Assembly (NCBI RefSeq): GCF_020085105.1
Contig: NC_058043.1
Span: forward strand, 9,193,667 to 9,257,666
DNA from: Siniperca chuatsi
Taxonomy: Eukaryota; Chordata; Actinopteri; Centrarchiformes; Sinipercidae
Length of the DNA stretch: 64,000 nucleotides
Direction of reading: 5' to 3'
Shown here: piece by piece, positions 11,305 through 25,065 of the stretch
Layout: the number at the start of each line of letters is the position of its first letter
Position numbering within the stretch: position 1 is the stretch's first letter
The notes under the pieces: model-generated
The model's input: only the letters and a program-made list of their open reading frames with translations
Databases searched by the model: none
What the model was told of the DNA's origin: nothing
Position numbers and translations under genes: made by a program

Positions 11305-14300
11305 GTAAGAAGACGCTAACCTTGTCCTGAATATGTGATGTGTGTCTAAAAGATACAGGTTTTATTTGTTTGTTCGCAGCATTATTTTTAATTGTTAAGG
11401 GAGCATTTATGTGACACTAGTTGTGTGGTTTCCTGGAAATCCATGAAATCTAATTTTCTACTTTTCATCAATACATGTTACTGTGAAATTTAAGTAGCAC
11501 AAATTTTCATCTTTCAGAGAAAATAAAGGGCATCTTCTGTGTGACTTATGTGGTATAGCATCAAAAACATCTAGAGAATTTTAGTCATTTATTATTATTT
11601 ATGATTATTAATTAACTTGAGTACAGACTTAAAGCTTTGGCAGTCAGTTAAAATCATTTAAATAATCTGATTTATAGCCAGTATGTTGGTTAGTAGTGAG
11701 TTAGGAATTTTACTGCCCACAATGTCAAAAACTTTGTCTTTGGCTTCACAACACAGGATTAAAAACAACAACAAGACAATTGATAAGGACAGATTTCCAT
11801 AACATAACATCAGCAAACAACATGATTTAAAAAAGAGAGTGGCTGGATGCAAGGGTTGTTATCTTATTTATTTACCTTATCATTTTTGCTTTGTTTTCTT
11901 GGTGTTTGCTTTGTATCTTGGTCATGCTTGCCTGTTTTTTGTCCAATTGCATATTAGCTTTCACACAGAAAAAAACAAAAAATGTGGTCAAGTAAACGGT
12001 GTCTGGGAGGTTGTTGGCGGTTCGATGCAAAAAACCACAACGATAAGCTGACATATGCAAAATAAATTTGTCCCTGCAATCCTGGATAAGACGGGAGATT
12101 GAATTATGATTTAGATTAAAGGTGGAAATTCAACACGACTACTCTTCGAGACAAGACTGTAATAAGAGTAAGTGACAAACAGAAATAACAGAACTGTACT
12201 TTTTGCTCATTTCTGAAGGTGTAGGTGTCTTTTCCCCCTCTCATTCAGAACTATCAGGTCAAACTGATGCAGTGCACTAATGCACATCTTTACTCCACAT
12301 CATGACTCTGTTGTGGGTGTTAAATGACAGATTTGGAATGATCTTATATGCTAAGAGTAAAGAGTATGTTGAGAGTTGCTCTGACTGTCTAAGGGACTGT
12401 ACAAAAATTATTGGGGTGTGGAGGGGGGCTTTCAAGTCATCTTTTTGATGTAAATATTTTTTATATAGTAAATGTCACAAGGGAAGGCAGAAATTAGATA
12501 TAAATATGGGGTCAGAAAAACATTAAATAGCCCGCCTGGCTCTCCCCAAAAAGTTAGACAATAAAGATTGCACTACCCTCCCCCTTTTTGCCCCCTGATA
12601 CTTTTTGTACTGTCCCTAACTCAGTTCAGCGAGGTTATATATTTAGTACACGCAAATGGAAATGCTACAGTTTTACAATTCAATACTGTGTATTTGTTGT
12701 AGGACTCAGGATCGGGTTATGCTCAATCAGAACTAGTCCATTACGACATGATGTCCAAACACGTTGGAAATCAAAAGAGTTTATACATGATCTGAACAGC
12801 CACACTGTGAGAGATGCAATATCGTGCATATTTTCAGACAGTCTGATGAAAAATTATGGAAATAGTTGTGTCAATTAATTTGAGGAACGTTACAGTCTCT
12901 TCATTGCTCCACACAGATCTGATGTTTTTGTCCGCCGCTATTTTTCGTCTCTTCAGTGGAGCAGAAGCTTCAGTGGACGTTTAAGCCACATGTTTCATGT
13001 ACGTCATGATTTATTTGCTAAGTCTGTTTCCATTGCACTTCTCATATTTTGCTTTTATTGATACATCAACTTTTCCACCTCAGCCAAACTTTTTTTGCGA
13101 TGTTTCGACCTTTTTCAAATTTCCAGCATTTCTACTCGGGTTTTTTTTTATGCACAAATTAAAAAAAAAAAAAACAAAGAAGAAAGAAAACAGGTGGATG
13201 TAAATTGACTTAATGGTTGTCAGTGTGCACTATTAACCAATAAATCCGGACATGAAGTAGTGAAATTTTCCTGTCCCATTCATCTACATGTAAATGGCAC
13301 TTTCTAAAGCAGCTGCTGATTATACCACATTTTCTGTGTAACTTTTAAAACCACTATTTAAAACCTGCTCTTTCTGAGCTTCTGACAATCATCACATTAC
13401 ATCCAGATGCATGAGCACATGCCTTAGGCCTCATAGCAAGAGTTTCCATACCTTCACTATCTCTGCAATTGATCTGCAAAAACAGGTGACAGCTTTATTT
13501 CTCCATCCACTCATCACACGCCTCCAATCTTCGGGTCCAATCTCAGTTGCATGACGTTTATCATCTGCATCATTAACTGTAAATACAGCCCTCTGACAAA
13601 AATAATTTAGACCAACAGCAAAGCATTTGCAATGGTTTAGTGTTTCCTAGGATACTGGCCTAATGCCACTGCACCTGACTAACAGTAGAAATTAATCACA
13701 GAGTGCACCACCATGGCAGTTAATACAACCCGCACAGGGACAGTATAATAAAATATAATTAAAATAGTTTTACACATAAGAAATGGGAAGATGTGATAGT
13801 TTAAACTACAAACATAAATAATAGAAGTCACTGCAAACATGCAAATAAAATTACCGACAACCTTTAAATTGTCTACCTAAAAATACACTGCACTTGCTGT
13901 AAAAAAGGGGTCTAAGGCAACAATGCACAGATCCTAATCACTTCCTCCAGCCTGCAGACTTTCTTCCCAACAATACTCATATTGAGCAAGGAGCTTGACA
14001 CAAAGATGCAACTCCTTCTTTTTTCCTTGCTCTTGGAACAATGACTTCCTTATTTGGTCCAAGTTTCCCATGAGGAACAAAAATCTCCCTTTAATGCTCA
14101 CATGGTAAACAGTCATGCCTGGCTCTGCACACTCTTTTAACGTCAGACTCAAACAACACAGTGTGTGATGAGACGAGCACCTGACGAACATTTTGGTCAC
14201 TTTTAGATAGATGTTCTTAAATCTCACACGTGACCTTTTCTTTTTTATTGAATCATCCAGGTTAAACACACTTTTGAAAGAGCAGACTTTTGCTTGTTTT

Positions 14301-16889
14301 AATCACTACTCATTAACATTAATCTAAACACTTCTGTCACATGACTGTTTCAGCAATTCTGATAATTGGGCTATCAGGTTAATTTCGAGTCAGATTGGTT
14401 GTATTGATCTGCAACTTTTACCACTTTCATTTCAAAAGAGGGTTTGGAAGTGAAAATGTTTTGTGATATCTCAGGCATCACAAACCCTTTAAGGGTAGTT
14501 ACACGCACATCACATGTAGGTGAAAGGCTACTGGAGGTCAGCATCGATGAAATGTCTACACTGACTCCAAACCACAAATTGATTTTTCTTCATCACATTA
14601 TTGTCTTCATCAAAGCTACTTATGTGACTTTGTTGTGACTTTTCACTGTGCTCTCCGGTCAGTTTTGTTTAGCTTTTTGCAGAAAAAACACATAATTCCG
14701 ATAACACAGCTACAACCATATAAAATCCAAGGTGATGATACAAACCTCACCTCAAATAATCACCCTCTTCATGTTAAATGAGACCAACCATGTAGAAGAA
14801 ATATGGTTCCCAGGGTGGATGCCTGCATGGAGGGAGTCCTTTTCCTCTAGTGTCAAAGGCTGACTTTGCCAAGTAAATGGAGCAAGCTCTAATGCTCCTG
14901 AAATGAATATCAGCGTCTTGACCAAACTCATTTAGAGATCAGTCAGGGTCTTAATCCCTCTCCCCAGGGGTGTGTGTTTGTGTCTTTTTCTTGTGCCCCC
15001 TCTTCCTTTTGGAAGAAGGTAATATGGCTAAATTTGCTTTGCTAATGGGCTTAGCGCAAGCTGTTACAGAGCAGAGTTGACATGCAGCAGCCTGGCTGGG
15101 ATACCAGTGGCTTTTAATCTGACTCCTGATGGAGTGAAAGGGAGAGTGGGTTATAGTTTAAGAGAAATTTGGAGATAAAAGGAAAACGGAGAGAAGAGTT
15201 TACAGTGGGGGGTTGGGGACCAAAGACTAGAAGGGAATGTTTTTTAGGTTCTGGGGAGACAACGTCATTTAACTTTCGGGAAGCTTGGTAAAAAATCAAA
15301 AGATGTCCTCTCTCAAAAGTTGTTAGCAGCTTTACAATTAATTTATCCATAAGAAAAAGGAAAAGAATCATGTGAAAGGTTTGAGATCAACATGATGAAA
15401 GGGTTTGAATCCCTGAATCCTTGAATCCAGACCTTTCAAGAAGTAATAAGTAAGAAGTATGTGCCGCCAAAATATAAAGAAAAAAATGGCCACAGACTAA
15501 TAGAAGAGGCTCTTCAAATGCTAAAAGTATCAATTTATTCCATGTGTGCAAAAGGTGATAAAAGTAAAAACTTTCGTCACCAGAACATGATGAACACGAT
15601 TAACTTTTTTGGCACATTTTACATGTGGAATAAATTGATTCTTCTTTTTTCTGTCAGTGTGTGGGCATTTTCTTCTATGACAAAGATATAATGTCACCTG
15701 AATCCATTTTAAACTCTGCCCTCACAAATGATTTTTCTTTGGCTGATGGGTGTAGTCAATTTTATGAGACTTTAATTTCTTTGTGTCTCGACAAATAAAG
15801 CCACGACTCTCCTTGAACATGTGCTATGTGGGAGCACACTTCTTTTACGGTGGCATCAGCCACAACCGCTGATAACCTGGTGTGTGACAGCAGTGTGCCT
15901 TCCCATATGCCATCTGTGGCAGGTACACATTATGGGTGCCATATGCGAGTTCACCCTGAGATTACAACACTTGTGCTACAGCTGACATCCATAAATGAAC
16001 ACTTATGATGGCAATTTCCTGTTAAGAAGAAGCTGTCGCGGCTATCAGTTGAGTCTTCATAAAACAGACGCCTTGGTTGTTTTCAAACATGTGGTTTTGT
16101 GCAGATTTTGTGCACGCTCTTCTCCACATTATCTAACTTGATTAAAAACTCCAGCTGACAGTGGAGACAGAGGGCTGCAGAGACGGCACCTTGAAAGCCA
16201 AGGCAGGCGGCAGAGCTGCTTCAGGTCTCAATACAAGTCACCTACCCCCAAGACGTGAGCCATTCTGGGCCACTGACCCACAAATAAGAGACTCAGTCAA
16301 ATCCATTTTGCCTCATGCCTGTCAGCCCTGTGTGTGTTTTAACTCTCTTGAGGGTAATTTCCCCAGTATCTCCATTAGGCTGGGGGTTCTTATAGAGCAT
16401 CAACCAGCACAGTCTCACTTCAGTTTGCCCATGACACATTACGAAAAGGGATTCTTGCCTGCAGCTGCTCTGATGGAGTTTCTTACTAAACAAAAACAAT
16501 TGCTGGTTTAGCAGCCAGAGAATTGCAGGAAAGGAACTGTTGGAGAAGGTATTGTCTTTTTGACTTAAAGCATGAAATTTGTTTAATTAAAGTAATGCTG
16601 AACTGCTTGAATGTTACAAAATTTTGTCAGACATTATTATCATTTATGAGCTCTTGTTGACTGCAGATTTAAATGATATATTTAGCTTCAAAACATATTT
16701 TCTTGTCTTTGGAGGTGCTTATGTTACAGGCAGCTCTGTTGATTCTTTCTGATTTCACACCGTTCACAATAATTTGTCACAATGACACTTTTTTAACAAA
16801 TGTTTTGCAATGCTGAATGCGCAAGTAACAGGTTAAAATATAACATTTAGTGTGGCTTTTCTTGTCTCCCTTGTCTCTAGGTACCAGTT
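11305..16889 (+). other. Putative spdef intron 1 / upstream region, no gene recognised
   Basis: This is mostly AT-rich sequence. It holds a poly-A run near 13160 and several short open frames, including a 111-codon one on the - strand at 13934-14269 and a 116-codon one on the + strand at 16161-16511. None shows a domain or a family I recognise. The stretch 16141-16550 is somewhat richer in G and C and could hold an alternative 5' exon. Confidence 0.4.
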
Positions 16890-19800
16890 ATGTCAAATCC
16901 AGTGGGCAGTTTATCAGAAGGTACAGTGTATGGATCCCGGATTGGGATGACAGAGGACTCCCTCGCCATCCTGGAGCGAAACAGGGGCTCTGGAGAACCC
17001 TGGGACCTGGGGGAGACTAAATCAGGCCTGGAAAACCTGGAGCGTGGCATACCGGGCCTCTACCTCTCCTGCTTCGACATGCTTCTCACTGAGGACGCCA
17101 CCTGGCTGGTGAAAGTTTCAGAGGCCTCCCCAACGCTGGCTGTACCCATGACTCGCATGGAGTCCCAGGAGGAACCAGAGCAGTGCCCCGTCATTGATAG
17201 CCAGGAACAGGGACTTTCTCCTGGGCTGGAGGGGCAGGAGGAGGAGCGGTCTCTGGAGCAGGTGCAGAGCATGGTGGTGGGAGAAGTGCTGAAGGACATT
17301 GAAACAGCCTGCAAACTGCTCAATATCACCCCAGGTAGGCTGCCTTCCATCATACCTGCAGTTTGTCATCTTCAAAAGGGGTGTTTCAGTACTAAGACAT
17401 ATAACTGACAAAGAAACAAATTTACACAAGCCATTTTCATGACAAATAAAAGTTTTTTAAAGTAAGTAAAGGGATGTTGAATCCACAATATTCAAGCTAC
17501 TGGATCTTGCTTGCAAAATCAACATATATTTGTGTGGATAGCTTCGGCAAGATGACAGATCCCTTAAATCATATCCTTAGTGATGCAAAGCCATGTTTGC
17601 CTGCTCCAGGATCTGTTTAATCCTGACCTTTGCATGAGTTCTCTTGGATTGTGACAGTGATGGTTCTTTCCTGCCAATAGACGTGTACACAGTCTTAAGG
17701 GCGAGGTCTCTCCTGCTCGCAAAGCAAACAGAGGAAGCATTATGTATTGTATGGCTTCTGGCTGTCATAAACCTGTTCAATCTCCAGTCATCTGTTCTAC
17801 TGATTAGAACTGTAGTGGCATAAAAGCGAGATTACCTTGTGGTTCCAGTAAATTTATTATGTGTTAAAGTAGCATAATAATACATAATACACAATGGAAA
17901 AAATGTGAATTTAAATGACTTAACTTTATTCAAGAGGACTTTAATCTCACTGGAGGAATAACCACAAACCAGTGATTTACTGCAGGGAGTTTTCTAGTTT
18001 TCACCGTTTTCCTGTCTTTCTCTGTTTTCGTAGACCCTATGGAGTGGAACACAGGGAATGTCCAGAAGTGGCTGCTGTGGACTGAACATCTGTACAGGTT
18101 GCCCCACGCAGGAAAGGCTTTCCAGGAGCTGACAGGAAAGGACTTGTGTGCCATGAGCGAGGAGGAGTTTCGCCAGCGCTCACCGCAGTGTGGAGACACA
18201 CTGCATGCACACCTGGACATATGGAAGTCAGGTGTGTGTGTGATATTTATTTAACAAGGGTCATCGTAGCCGGCTGCAGATCCTACGATGATTGTATTGT
18301 CCAGTTTTTGGCTGTATGGAACTTTGGAATTTGCATCTAGTCATGTAGTCAAGTCAAGTCAAGTCAATTTTCTTTAATATAGCCCAAAATCACAAATTTG
18401 CCTCTCTATACAGCACACAACATGCTCTATCCATCAGTTTTGATGAGGAAACAATTATGGAAAAAGAGAATGACAATAAAATAGTAAAAGAGTAAGAGGT
18501 ATAAGCATTAAATTAATTTAAAACCTTTTTTAATTGAACGTCTGTCTCTTCTCTCTCCAGCTGCGTGGATGAAAGAGAGGTGTTCAGCTGGAGATACAAA
18601 AGCTACCGGTAGGTTTGGTTTTCTCATACACCTGTCATTTAAAGACAATGTTGCACTGTAACTTTGCATAGAATTAGGCAAAATGAAATGTTGTGGACAT
18701 TTACACACTTCGACTACAGACCACTGGGCATTTATGTCTAACTCTACTAAGTAGTAGTAAGAAAAATATTAGACTTTTTACAAGAGTACAAGATTTTGGC
18801 TTTGCATATCTCCTGTGCCCTGGTTAGTTTGGAAACCTTAAGGGCCTCGCCTCATAATCTTTTGGATGTTGGGGAATGTGTGTTTTTCTCTGTGAATCAC
18901 TACACTGTGGCCTTAATGTCCAAATGTTGGTTTTTTGTTGTTTAGTTGGCGAGGAACTTTGGTCCGAGGCAGATTCGTCTTGTTCAGGTCAGCCCATTCA
19001 TCTGTGGCAGTTCCTCAGAGAACTCCTGCTTAAACCTCACAACTATGGACGCTGCATCCGCTGGCTCAATAAAGAAAAAGGTATCTTTTTTTAATAATTT
19101 TTTTATGCTACAGTATAGATATGCATCTCCAGACTCTTTTTAGATATCCAAAAGTACTCTAAACTTCACTTTGGGAGTTTTATTGCTTTTTAGAAGATAC
19201 ACATTGGAATGACAGGGGGGGAAAAAAGTGACAATCACATAATATATATTTTATAATTTATTTTACTATTGTATTTCAATTGCTTTCAGCTCTTACTCAA
19301 CTTACAGTTCAACTACTTTCAGAGCTTAGACCTAGAGTGAAACCTCAAGTGAAATTTTAAGTGCTTTCATTGCTTACACTATAACTGACGCTTCATCTGC
19401 TTTCATTTATTGCATGTCAACTGACATTTCAACTGCTTTTATCTTTTACTCTTCAATTCACAGTTCAACAACTTTCAGAGCTTAGACTTCAACTGAAATT
19501 TTAAGTGCTTTCATCGCTGACACTATAATGACTCTTCATCTGCTTTCACTTGTTACTGCTTACACTTCACTTGATACTTTAAACCATTTCAGGGCTTCAG
19601 TGGACACTTCTTTTCAATTTCAACTTCAACTACTCTTATCTCAACTACTTCATCTCTTACTCTTATACTAATATTTCAACTGCTTTCAGTAATTACACTT
19701 CAACTACAAGTTCAGCTCATTACAATGAATCACCTTCAACTGACATATCAACTGCTTTCTTCTCTTACACTTCAAGTGAAACTTAAACTCCTTTACATGC

Positions 19801-20448
19801 TTACACTTCAACTGATTTCAGTGCTTCAACTGACACTCAACTCCTTAACTGTAACTCCTATACATCTCACAAGCAAGTAATTAATATTTTAAAACAGTTT
19901 AACTTGTTGTACTTACATTGTGTCAAAAGCTCCAAAAACACAAAATGTAAAAAAAAAAAAAAAAAAGTGAAGTATTTCAGTATTTCAACAGCAAATCAGG
20001 AGAGAACACTTTGACTTTAACTTACAGTTTTGAAATTTGAAAAAAAATGTAATGCTGCCTTTTTTTGCAGGCCACTATAGAAAAAGACATTTTAATCTCA
20101 ATGAGACTACTGGTTTAAATAAAAGAATAGAACAAACAAAGAAATATACATATAAGTGGAAGACTTGCATTGCTCTCTATATTGCCATACACATAATGTA
20201 AGCACCCACTATTATGTTCATTTTGTGGCGTGTCGTTACAAATGTCAAATCTCTTGTGATTTCCACCAGGTATTTTTAAAATCGAAGACTCGGCTCACGT
20301 TGCGAGACTGTGGGGACTCAGAAAGAATCGCCCTGCAATGAACTATGACAAGCTGAGCCGCTCCATACGTCAGTACTACAAGAAGGGCATCATCCGCAAG
20401 CCTGACGTGTCACAGAGACTGGTGTATCAGTTTGTACACCCAGTATGA
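16890..20448 (+). CDS. spdef: SPDEF, ETS transcription factor with Pointed domain (5 coding exons, complete)
   Basis: Coding exons: 16890-17334, 18034-18231, 18561-18608, 18946-19080 and 20270-20448 (stop TGA at 20446-20448). All four introns are GT-AG and in phase 1. The joined frame is 1005 nt, 334 residues; as I recall, human SPDEF is 335. The start ATG lies 10 bases after an acceptor AG and opens the frame. Residues about 97-148 carry an acidic stretch containing EEPEQCPVIDSQ and then SLEQVQSMVVGEVLKDIETA, both near-identical to mammalian SPDEF. The Pointed/SAM domain is about 140-220 (VQKWLLWTEH, GKAFQELTGKDLCAMS). The ETS domain is about 246-330 (QPIHLWQFLRELLLKP, then the recognition helix NYDKLSRSIRQYY with the two DNA-contacting arginines R306 and R309). 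It ends VYQFVHPV. SPDEF is known as a nuclear factor of secretory and goblet-type epithelia that binds GGA(A/T)-core sites. The identification is near certain; the 5' UTR exon is less sure. Confidence 0.97.
18340..18430 (+). repeat. Dispersed repeat fragment in spdef intron 2
   Basis: A CAAGT direct repeat followed by a TTTAATATAGCCCAAAATCA-type stretch, typical of a common teleost interspersed repeat. It lies between the exons ending at 18231 and starting at 18561. Confidence 0.5.
19275..19865 (+). repeat. Degenerate minisatellite in spdef intron 4
   Basis: About 590 bp is built from diverged units around the words CTTCAACTGACA, TTTCAACTGCTTTCA and CTTACACTTCAACT. The basic spacing is about 20-25 bp. 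A larger unit of about 144-156 bp appears twice: CAGTTCAAC followed by ACTTTCAGAGCTTAGAC starts at 19305 and again at 19461. The pattern stops well before the acceptor of the final coding exon (20270). Confidence 0.8.
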
Positions 20449-21400
20449 GGCAGCAGCATAGTAGGAGGAGGAGGAGGAGGAGGAGGAGGAGGCAATGGAA
20501 ACCTACTAAACTAAAAGGACACATCACACCATGCACTTGAACACCTAAGCAGAGATGAAAAAGGTGACATGGAACACATGCACTGACCAACCCCAATGGT
20601 ACACACTTCCACTGCCAACACTGAAGTAACAGCTGGCAGCTGCTGCATGAAGGCTTATCGGTGCATGGGCCGAGAGGAAGAGACAAAACAATGTGGCTGT
20701 TGAGGCTTTTTCCTGCTGCAGAATGAAACAACAGATTAAAAAAGAAAAAAACAAATTAACTGCCTTGTCATTTGCATGATCTGCCTGTTTATTTTTCATA
20801 ATGTGATTCTTAATTATCTTTTACTCATTACACCAACATTTAGAACTGATTGCTCTTACATAAAAGCTTTAGGAAAACGCCCATCGCCCACAGCTACATT
20901 TGCTTTGTCTTTTTGTTTCACTCATCTTGACCACTGTCTCTGTTTGAATTAGAGCCAGTTTTCCTGCCACAGTTGAAAATGCGGTTAGGATTGTTTTGCT
21001 TCTTTTTTGGGTTTGGTCCTGGCTGTTATACACACAATCAGTCAGTCACCTCCTGTAACCCATCAACCACAGGACAGGACGTTCTTTTATCTCATCTACA
21101 AGGTACGGAGAAGGTGACTTTAGTAGTTTCCTGGATCTGGATCCAAGGGTGAAAACTTCTGATGGATCCTCAAACCCTGCTGTGACTGTGTTGATAATGC
21201 CACTTAAATGTAATTTTTTTTGTAAAGTGTAACTTGGTAAAGAGTGATGCATTACCTTAATATTATTTTACTGCTGAGGAGCCCTGCTTTATATATATTA
21301 TGTTGTCAACTCTGGTTTATATTGCTGTATATTGCATTTTATGTTTCACTATGGAGACCCAAAGTGTTAAAAAACCCCAAAATAAATAGATATAAAATAA
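20449..21400 (+). other. spdef: Presumed spdef 3' UTR with candidate poly(A) signals
   Basis: This runs from the stop codon to candidate signals ATTAAA at 20735-20740 and AATAAA near 21381. No other gene signal is seen. The true 3' end cannot be chosen from sequence alone. Confidence 0.4.
20460..20492 (+). repeat. (GGA)n trinucleotide tract in the spdef 3' UTR
   Basis: About ten GGA/GAG repeats begin 12 bases after the stop codon. They are in the presumed 3' UTR, so length changes would not alter the protein. Confidence 0.85.
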
Positions 21401-21483
21401 ATAGTCATATAATACATATACAGACAAAATGCATGCTATAAAGATGAAATTGTAAAATAATTAAATACATTTTTTGCCATGTT

Positions 21484-21906
21484 GGCAGCGTGGCAAATGT
21501 TGGTCTGTCGGTCTGCCACTTTTGTCCAGACAACTCTCGTCAACTTTTGGATGTATTACTATGAAAATTGGTACAGACATTCATGTCCCCCTCAGGATGA
21601 GTTGTAATAACGTTGACGATCCCTTAATGTTTCCTCTAGCGCTATCATCAAGTCAAAATATAAGTCTGTCCAGTACTTTGGTTTATGACACCGTTTTTGA
21701 TATCTGCAAAACTAATGCCATTCCCATCAGCCTCAGCTGTACTTTGTGTTAACAAATGTTAGCATGCTAACATGCTAAAGTAAGATGGTGAACATGGTAA
21801 ACACTGTACCTGCTAAACATCAGTATGTTAGCATTGTCATTACTAGATGTTTGCATTTAGCTAAAAGCACCACTGTGGCAAAGTACAGCCTCACAGAGTC
21901 GCTAGC
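21484..21906 (+). repeat. Dispersed repeat, family R3, copy 1
   Basis: It contains TTTTGTCCAGACAACT, CAGTACTTTGGTTTATGAC and TGTTAGCATGCTAACATGC. An inverted copy occurs at 44756-45098. Confidence 0.65.
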
Positions 21907-23840
21907 GTTACTTTAGATTCTTGTCAAAGCTCATTATTATGAAATATTATTTCATCCAGATCACATTAGCAGTTTTAAGTTCAAAATGTCCTTTTTTCCA
22001 AAGTCTGTTTTTATTTGACATACCCCCCCACACACACACACACACTTTTCATTACAAAGTCTTGTCTTTCAATCAAGAAAAAACAGGGGAGAGCCACTGG
22101 CTGTCTGCTTATTCTGCCTTGAACAGCAGCCAATGAAATAACAGCTAATTAAATTACTGGCTCTGTCCTGTTTGTCTTGATTGACACACAAAGACGTGGG
22201 GATGAAAAATGACATTTAACCCAAAAACTGCTGGATTGAAATAAAAATTACCTGCAATGAACTCTTTTATTTTGAAAAGAAGCAGGATGAAATAACATTT
22301 TATTTCAAAATGTATTGGATTAATTAACAATTAACAATTTCATAGTTACTTATTTTGTCTGAATGGATTCATATGAGTATTTATTTAATATTTTATCATT
22401 ATTTATTTAGTTGTGGAGCTTTGGGGCTGCATATTTTACACTCACTTCTTACCATAGTGCTTATTATTTTCATTTGGAGTTTGCCTAAATGTCAAAATGT
22501 CACATGCCTAAAAGATAGGACATCCAAGCTTCAAACAGGGCTCAATAAACTTTATTTTTTAACTAAATAAGCATCCATGTGGTGTCTCTAACTAATACAG
22601 GGTTTGTAGTGCATGTGAAGGCTAAACCCACCTCAACAGTTATTGGATCATTCATCAATCGTTATGTAATAACTTTTTATCGTGTGTTCTTTTCTGGTTT
22701 AGATCTTTGTTGACATTTTATATTTTCTTGTCACTGCTAACTGTTCTTTCTTCAAACGGGTTTTAAAAAGTGTCATAATTGTTCTATCTATGAAGGGAGA
22801 GCCAGATGGTGTATATCTGCCAAGAAAAGGTGGCCTTGAGCTATATTGAGCAGTTTGATCTTGCAGGTGAAGAGTGTGTTGTGGAGGGTAAACGTATGCC
22901 TGCATATACTTTACAGGTTTTTAAATCTCACGGAGGCGGGGGGGACATGTATTAAAAGGATCAAATTAGAATGTCAGCCTTTAGGTGAAATGATATGACA
23001 TCTTGATATCTATATGATTATTTTAATTATCAGCACAATCGTGGTGTGATAATACACTGCCAAATCTGTAGTGCAGCAAATACAGACCTGTAGAATACAA
23101 ACAGAGTTACTTCTGCATTTATAAGGACTGTGGACAGAATTAATTAATAGGCTTCACCCACCCCTTCACCACCACTAACAACAACAACAACTTTAATTCA
23201 ACATCCACCCTGCAAAGATGAGTCCAAGCCAACACACAGCCTTATGAAATCTCTCAGTAGGGAGGGGCAGCTACAAATATTATAAAAAAAGAAAAAAATG
23301 TATCGAGAAACTGTTTTAAAATGTTTCATAGTATTTCATTTTAACTTTTAACTTTTTCGTTTTTACCCATTTTCCCTGCATTGTCCTAGTCTTGTTTACA
23401 TCAGCTTAAATTCCCAATTTCCCAAAGTTTCTTTTGAAAACAGCTGCATTGCATTGTATAACATTGTACAGATGTTGCCTTAATTATACATTTTGACTAA
23501 CTTGAACAAGAAAAACTGTTATTTCTGCTTCTTCAACAATGAATCTTCTCCCAAAATGTGACAAAATGACGAGTCTAGAAAGAAACACCTTGCACTTTGA
23601 TGCTGAGGGACTTACATTTGCTTTAAAAATTGTATTAGTAACTGTTGTAGTAGCTAGAACTGTTATCAAGATGTCAGTGTCTGTGTTTGGCCAGTTGTCA
23701 ATGGAAAAAGACAAATATACACCACCCAATCACAAAATTTACTTAGACACGCAAACAGCTGTTTTTTTTCTGGGTAGGCTTTCCCTTTAAGTCGTGAGAA
23801 GAAAAACCCCTCAGGAAATACCAGAATATCAGCAAATAAT
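21907..23840. other. Gene-free stretch between spdef and pacsin1
   Basis: It holds a short (CA)n run at about 22027-22044 and otherwise unremarkable AT-rich sequence. No exon is recognised. Confidence 0.4.
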
Positions 23841-23841
23841 C

Positions 23842-23975
23842 AGAATCAGTATCAGAATCAGAAATACTTTATTGATCCCCGAGGGGAAACTCTTTTGCTA
23901 CAGCAGCTCACTATCACGTCAATGCACACAGGAATAGAAGTACTAAGCAAAAAAAATATAATACACTATAATACA
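23842..23975 (-). mobile_element. LINE-type 3' tail fragment
   Basis: The word AATACTTTATTGATCCCCGA followed by GGGGAAACTC is the reverse complement of the 3' end common to many teleost LINE copies. No reverse-transcriptase frame is present. Confidence 0.5.
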
Positions 23976-24343
23976 GGTCAGAAAAGTACCAAGTGGGTAT
24001 AAAATAAAATAAGTGTGAAGTACAAAGTGGGTTTACCGGTTGATGATAATGATACAGTATAAGGTAATAGTGCATGAACTGCCAAGTTAAGTGTAGCTTA
24101 TTAAGATTATAATGAGACGGAGGATATTGCACAATAACTACAAATGTCATCCAGCTATTTGCATAATTTGACTAATGTCCATTCAGTTATTACACCACAA
24201 ACAAGTGGCATATCATCAACGTTTTGAAGACTAAAAAATCAAGCCATAGGCCTAAAATGCCAGGTAATTATTATGTACCTGTTGAGTCCTGTTGCACTGT
24301 GGGGATTTTGTCGGTCATTAACTGGCAGCAGGTGTGGTTGATA

Positions 24344-24445
24344 CTGAAGGATTGTGGTTGTTTGTGGGAATTTGACTCATAATATGAGGATTAACTGAAG
24401 GATTGTGGTTGTTTGTGGGAATTTGACTCATAATATGATGATTAA
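24344..24445 (+). repeat. 51-bp tandem duplication (two copies)
   Basis: CTGAAGGATTGTGGTTGTTT starts at 24344 and again at 24395. The copies are almost identical (GAGGATTAA versus GATGATTAA at their ends), so the duplication is recent. Confidence 0.9.
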
Positions 24446-25065
24446 TGTGACACACGTCTTCAAGTCTGCCTGACAAAGAGCTGAATCTGTTTACTACTGA
24501 CCTCTAGTGGCAGAATCTGTTATTAAGTTACACCCAGGAGGCCACAGCAGATTGGAGTCCACAGCTTTAATTTAAGTCTTCCTCAGACTAGATTAATGGT
24601 GAGGAAGCTCAGACTGTCATTAAATACTTTCTTCAAATTCATTTAAAGGGGGGTACCACTCACTTTAAATATTTAGACATGTGATCCCTACTGAATATTT
24701 ATCAATATAATCAAATCCCAAAACCAAAAAACTAAGATTCAAGCATCATGAAGTTTGAAGCCAGAAGCTGCTCCACTGACATAGAGTTGCGCCCTGAGCT
24801 ATATGATTTTACATTTTGTGTTTTGAATTGTATTCCTTCAATCTTTCAATCTTCAATCTGGTTTGAATTTATGCATATTAATAAAACTCAACGCTGTGAT
24901 TTGTATATTTATTTTGAAAAGGGAAATTTATGGGTACTTATTCAAAAGTCAGGGCTCTTATTAATTTCCAATACAAAACCATTAAAGTTTGAATTCCCAC
25001 TGACTAAATAGTATTCATTTGGTGAGTGACACAGCTTTAATACCACCATTTTATGTGTACCCTGA

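Noticed and set aside
13934..14269. 111-codon open frame on the - strand upstream of spdef
   Set aside because: No recognisable domain, no splice or promoter context, and length is within chance for this much DNA.
16161..16511. 116-codon open frame just before the first spdef coding exon
   Set aside because: No similarity to SPDEF or any family I know. It may overlap an untranslated exon, but nothing supports translation.
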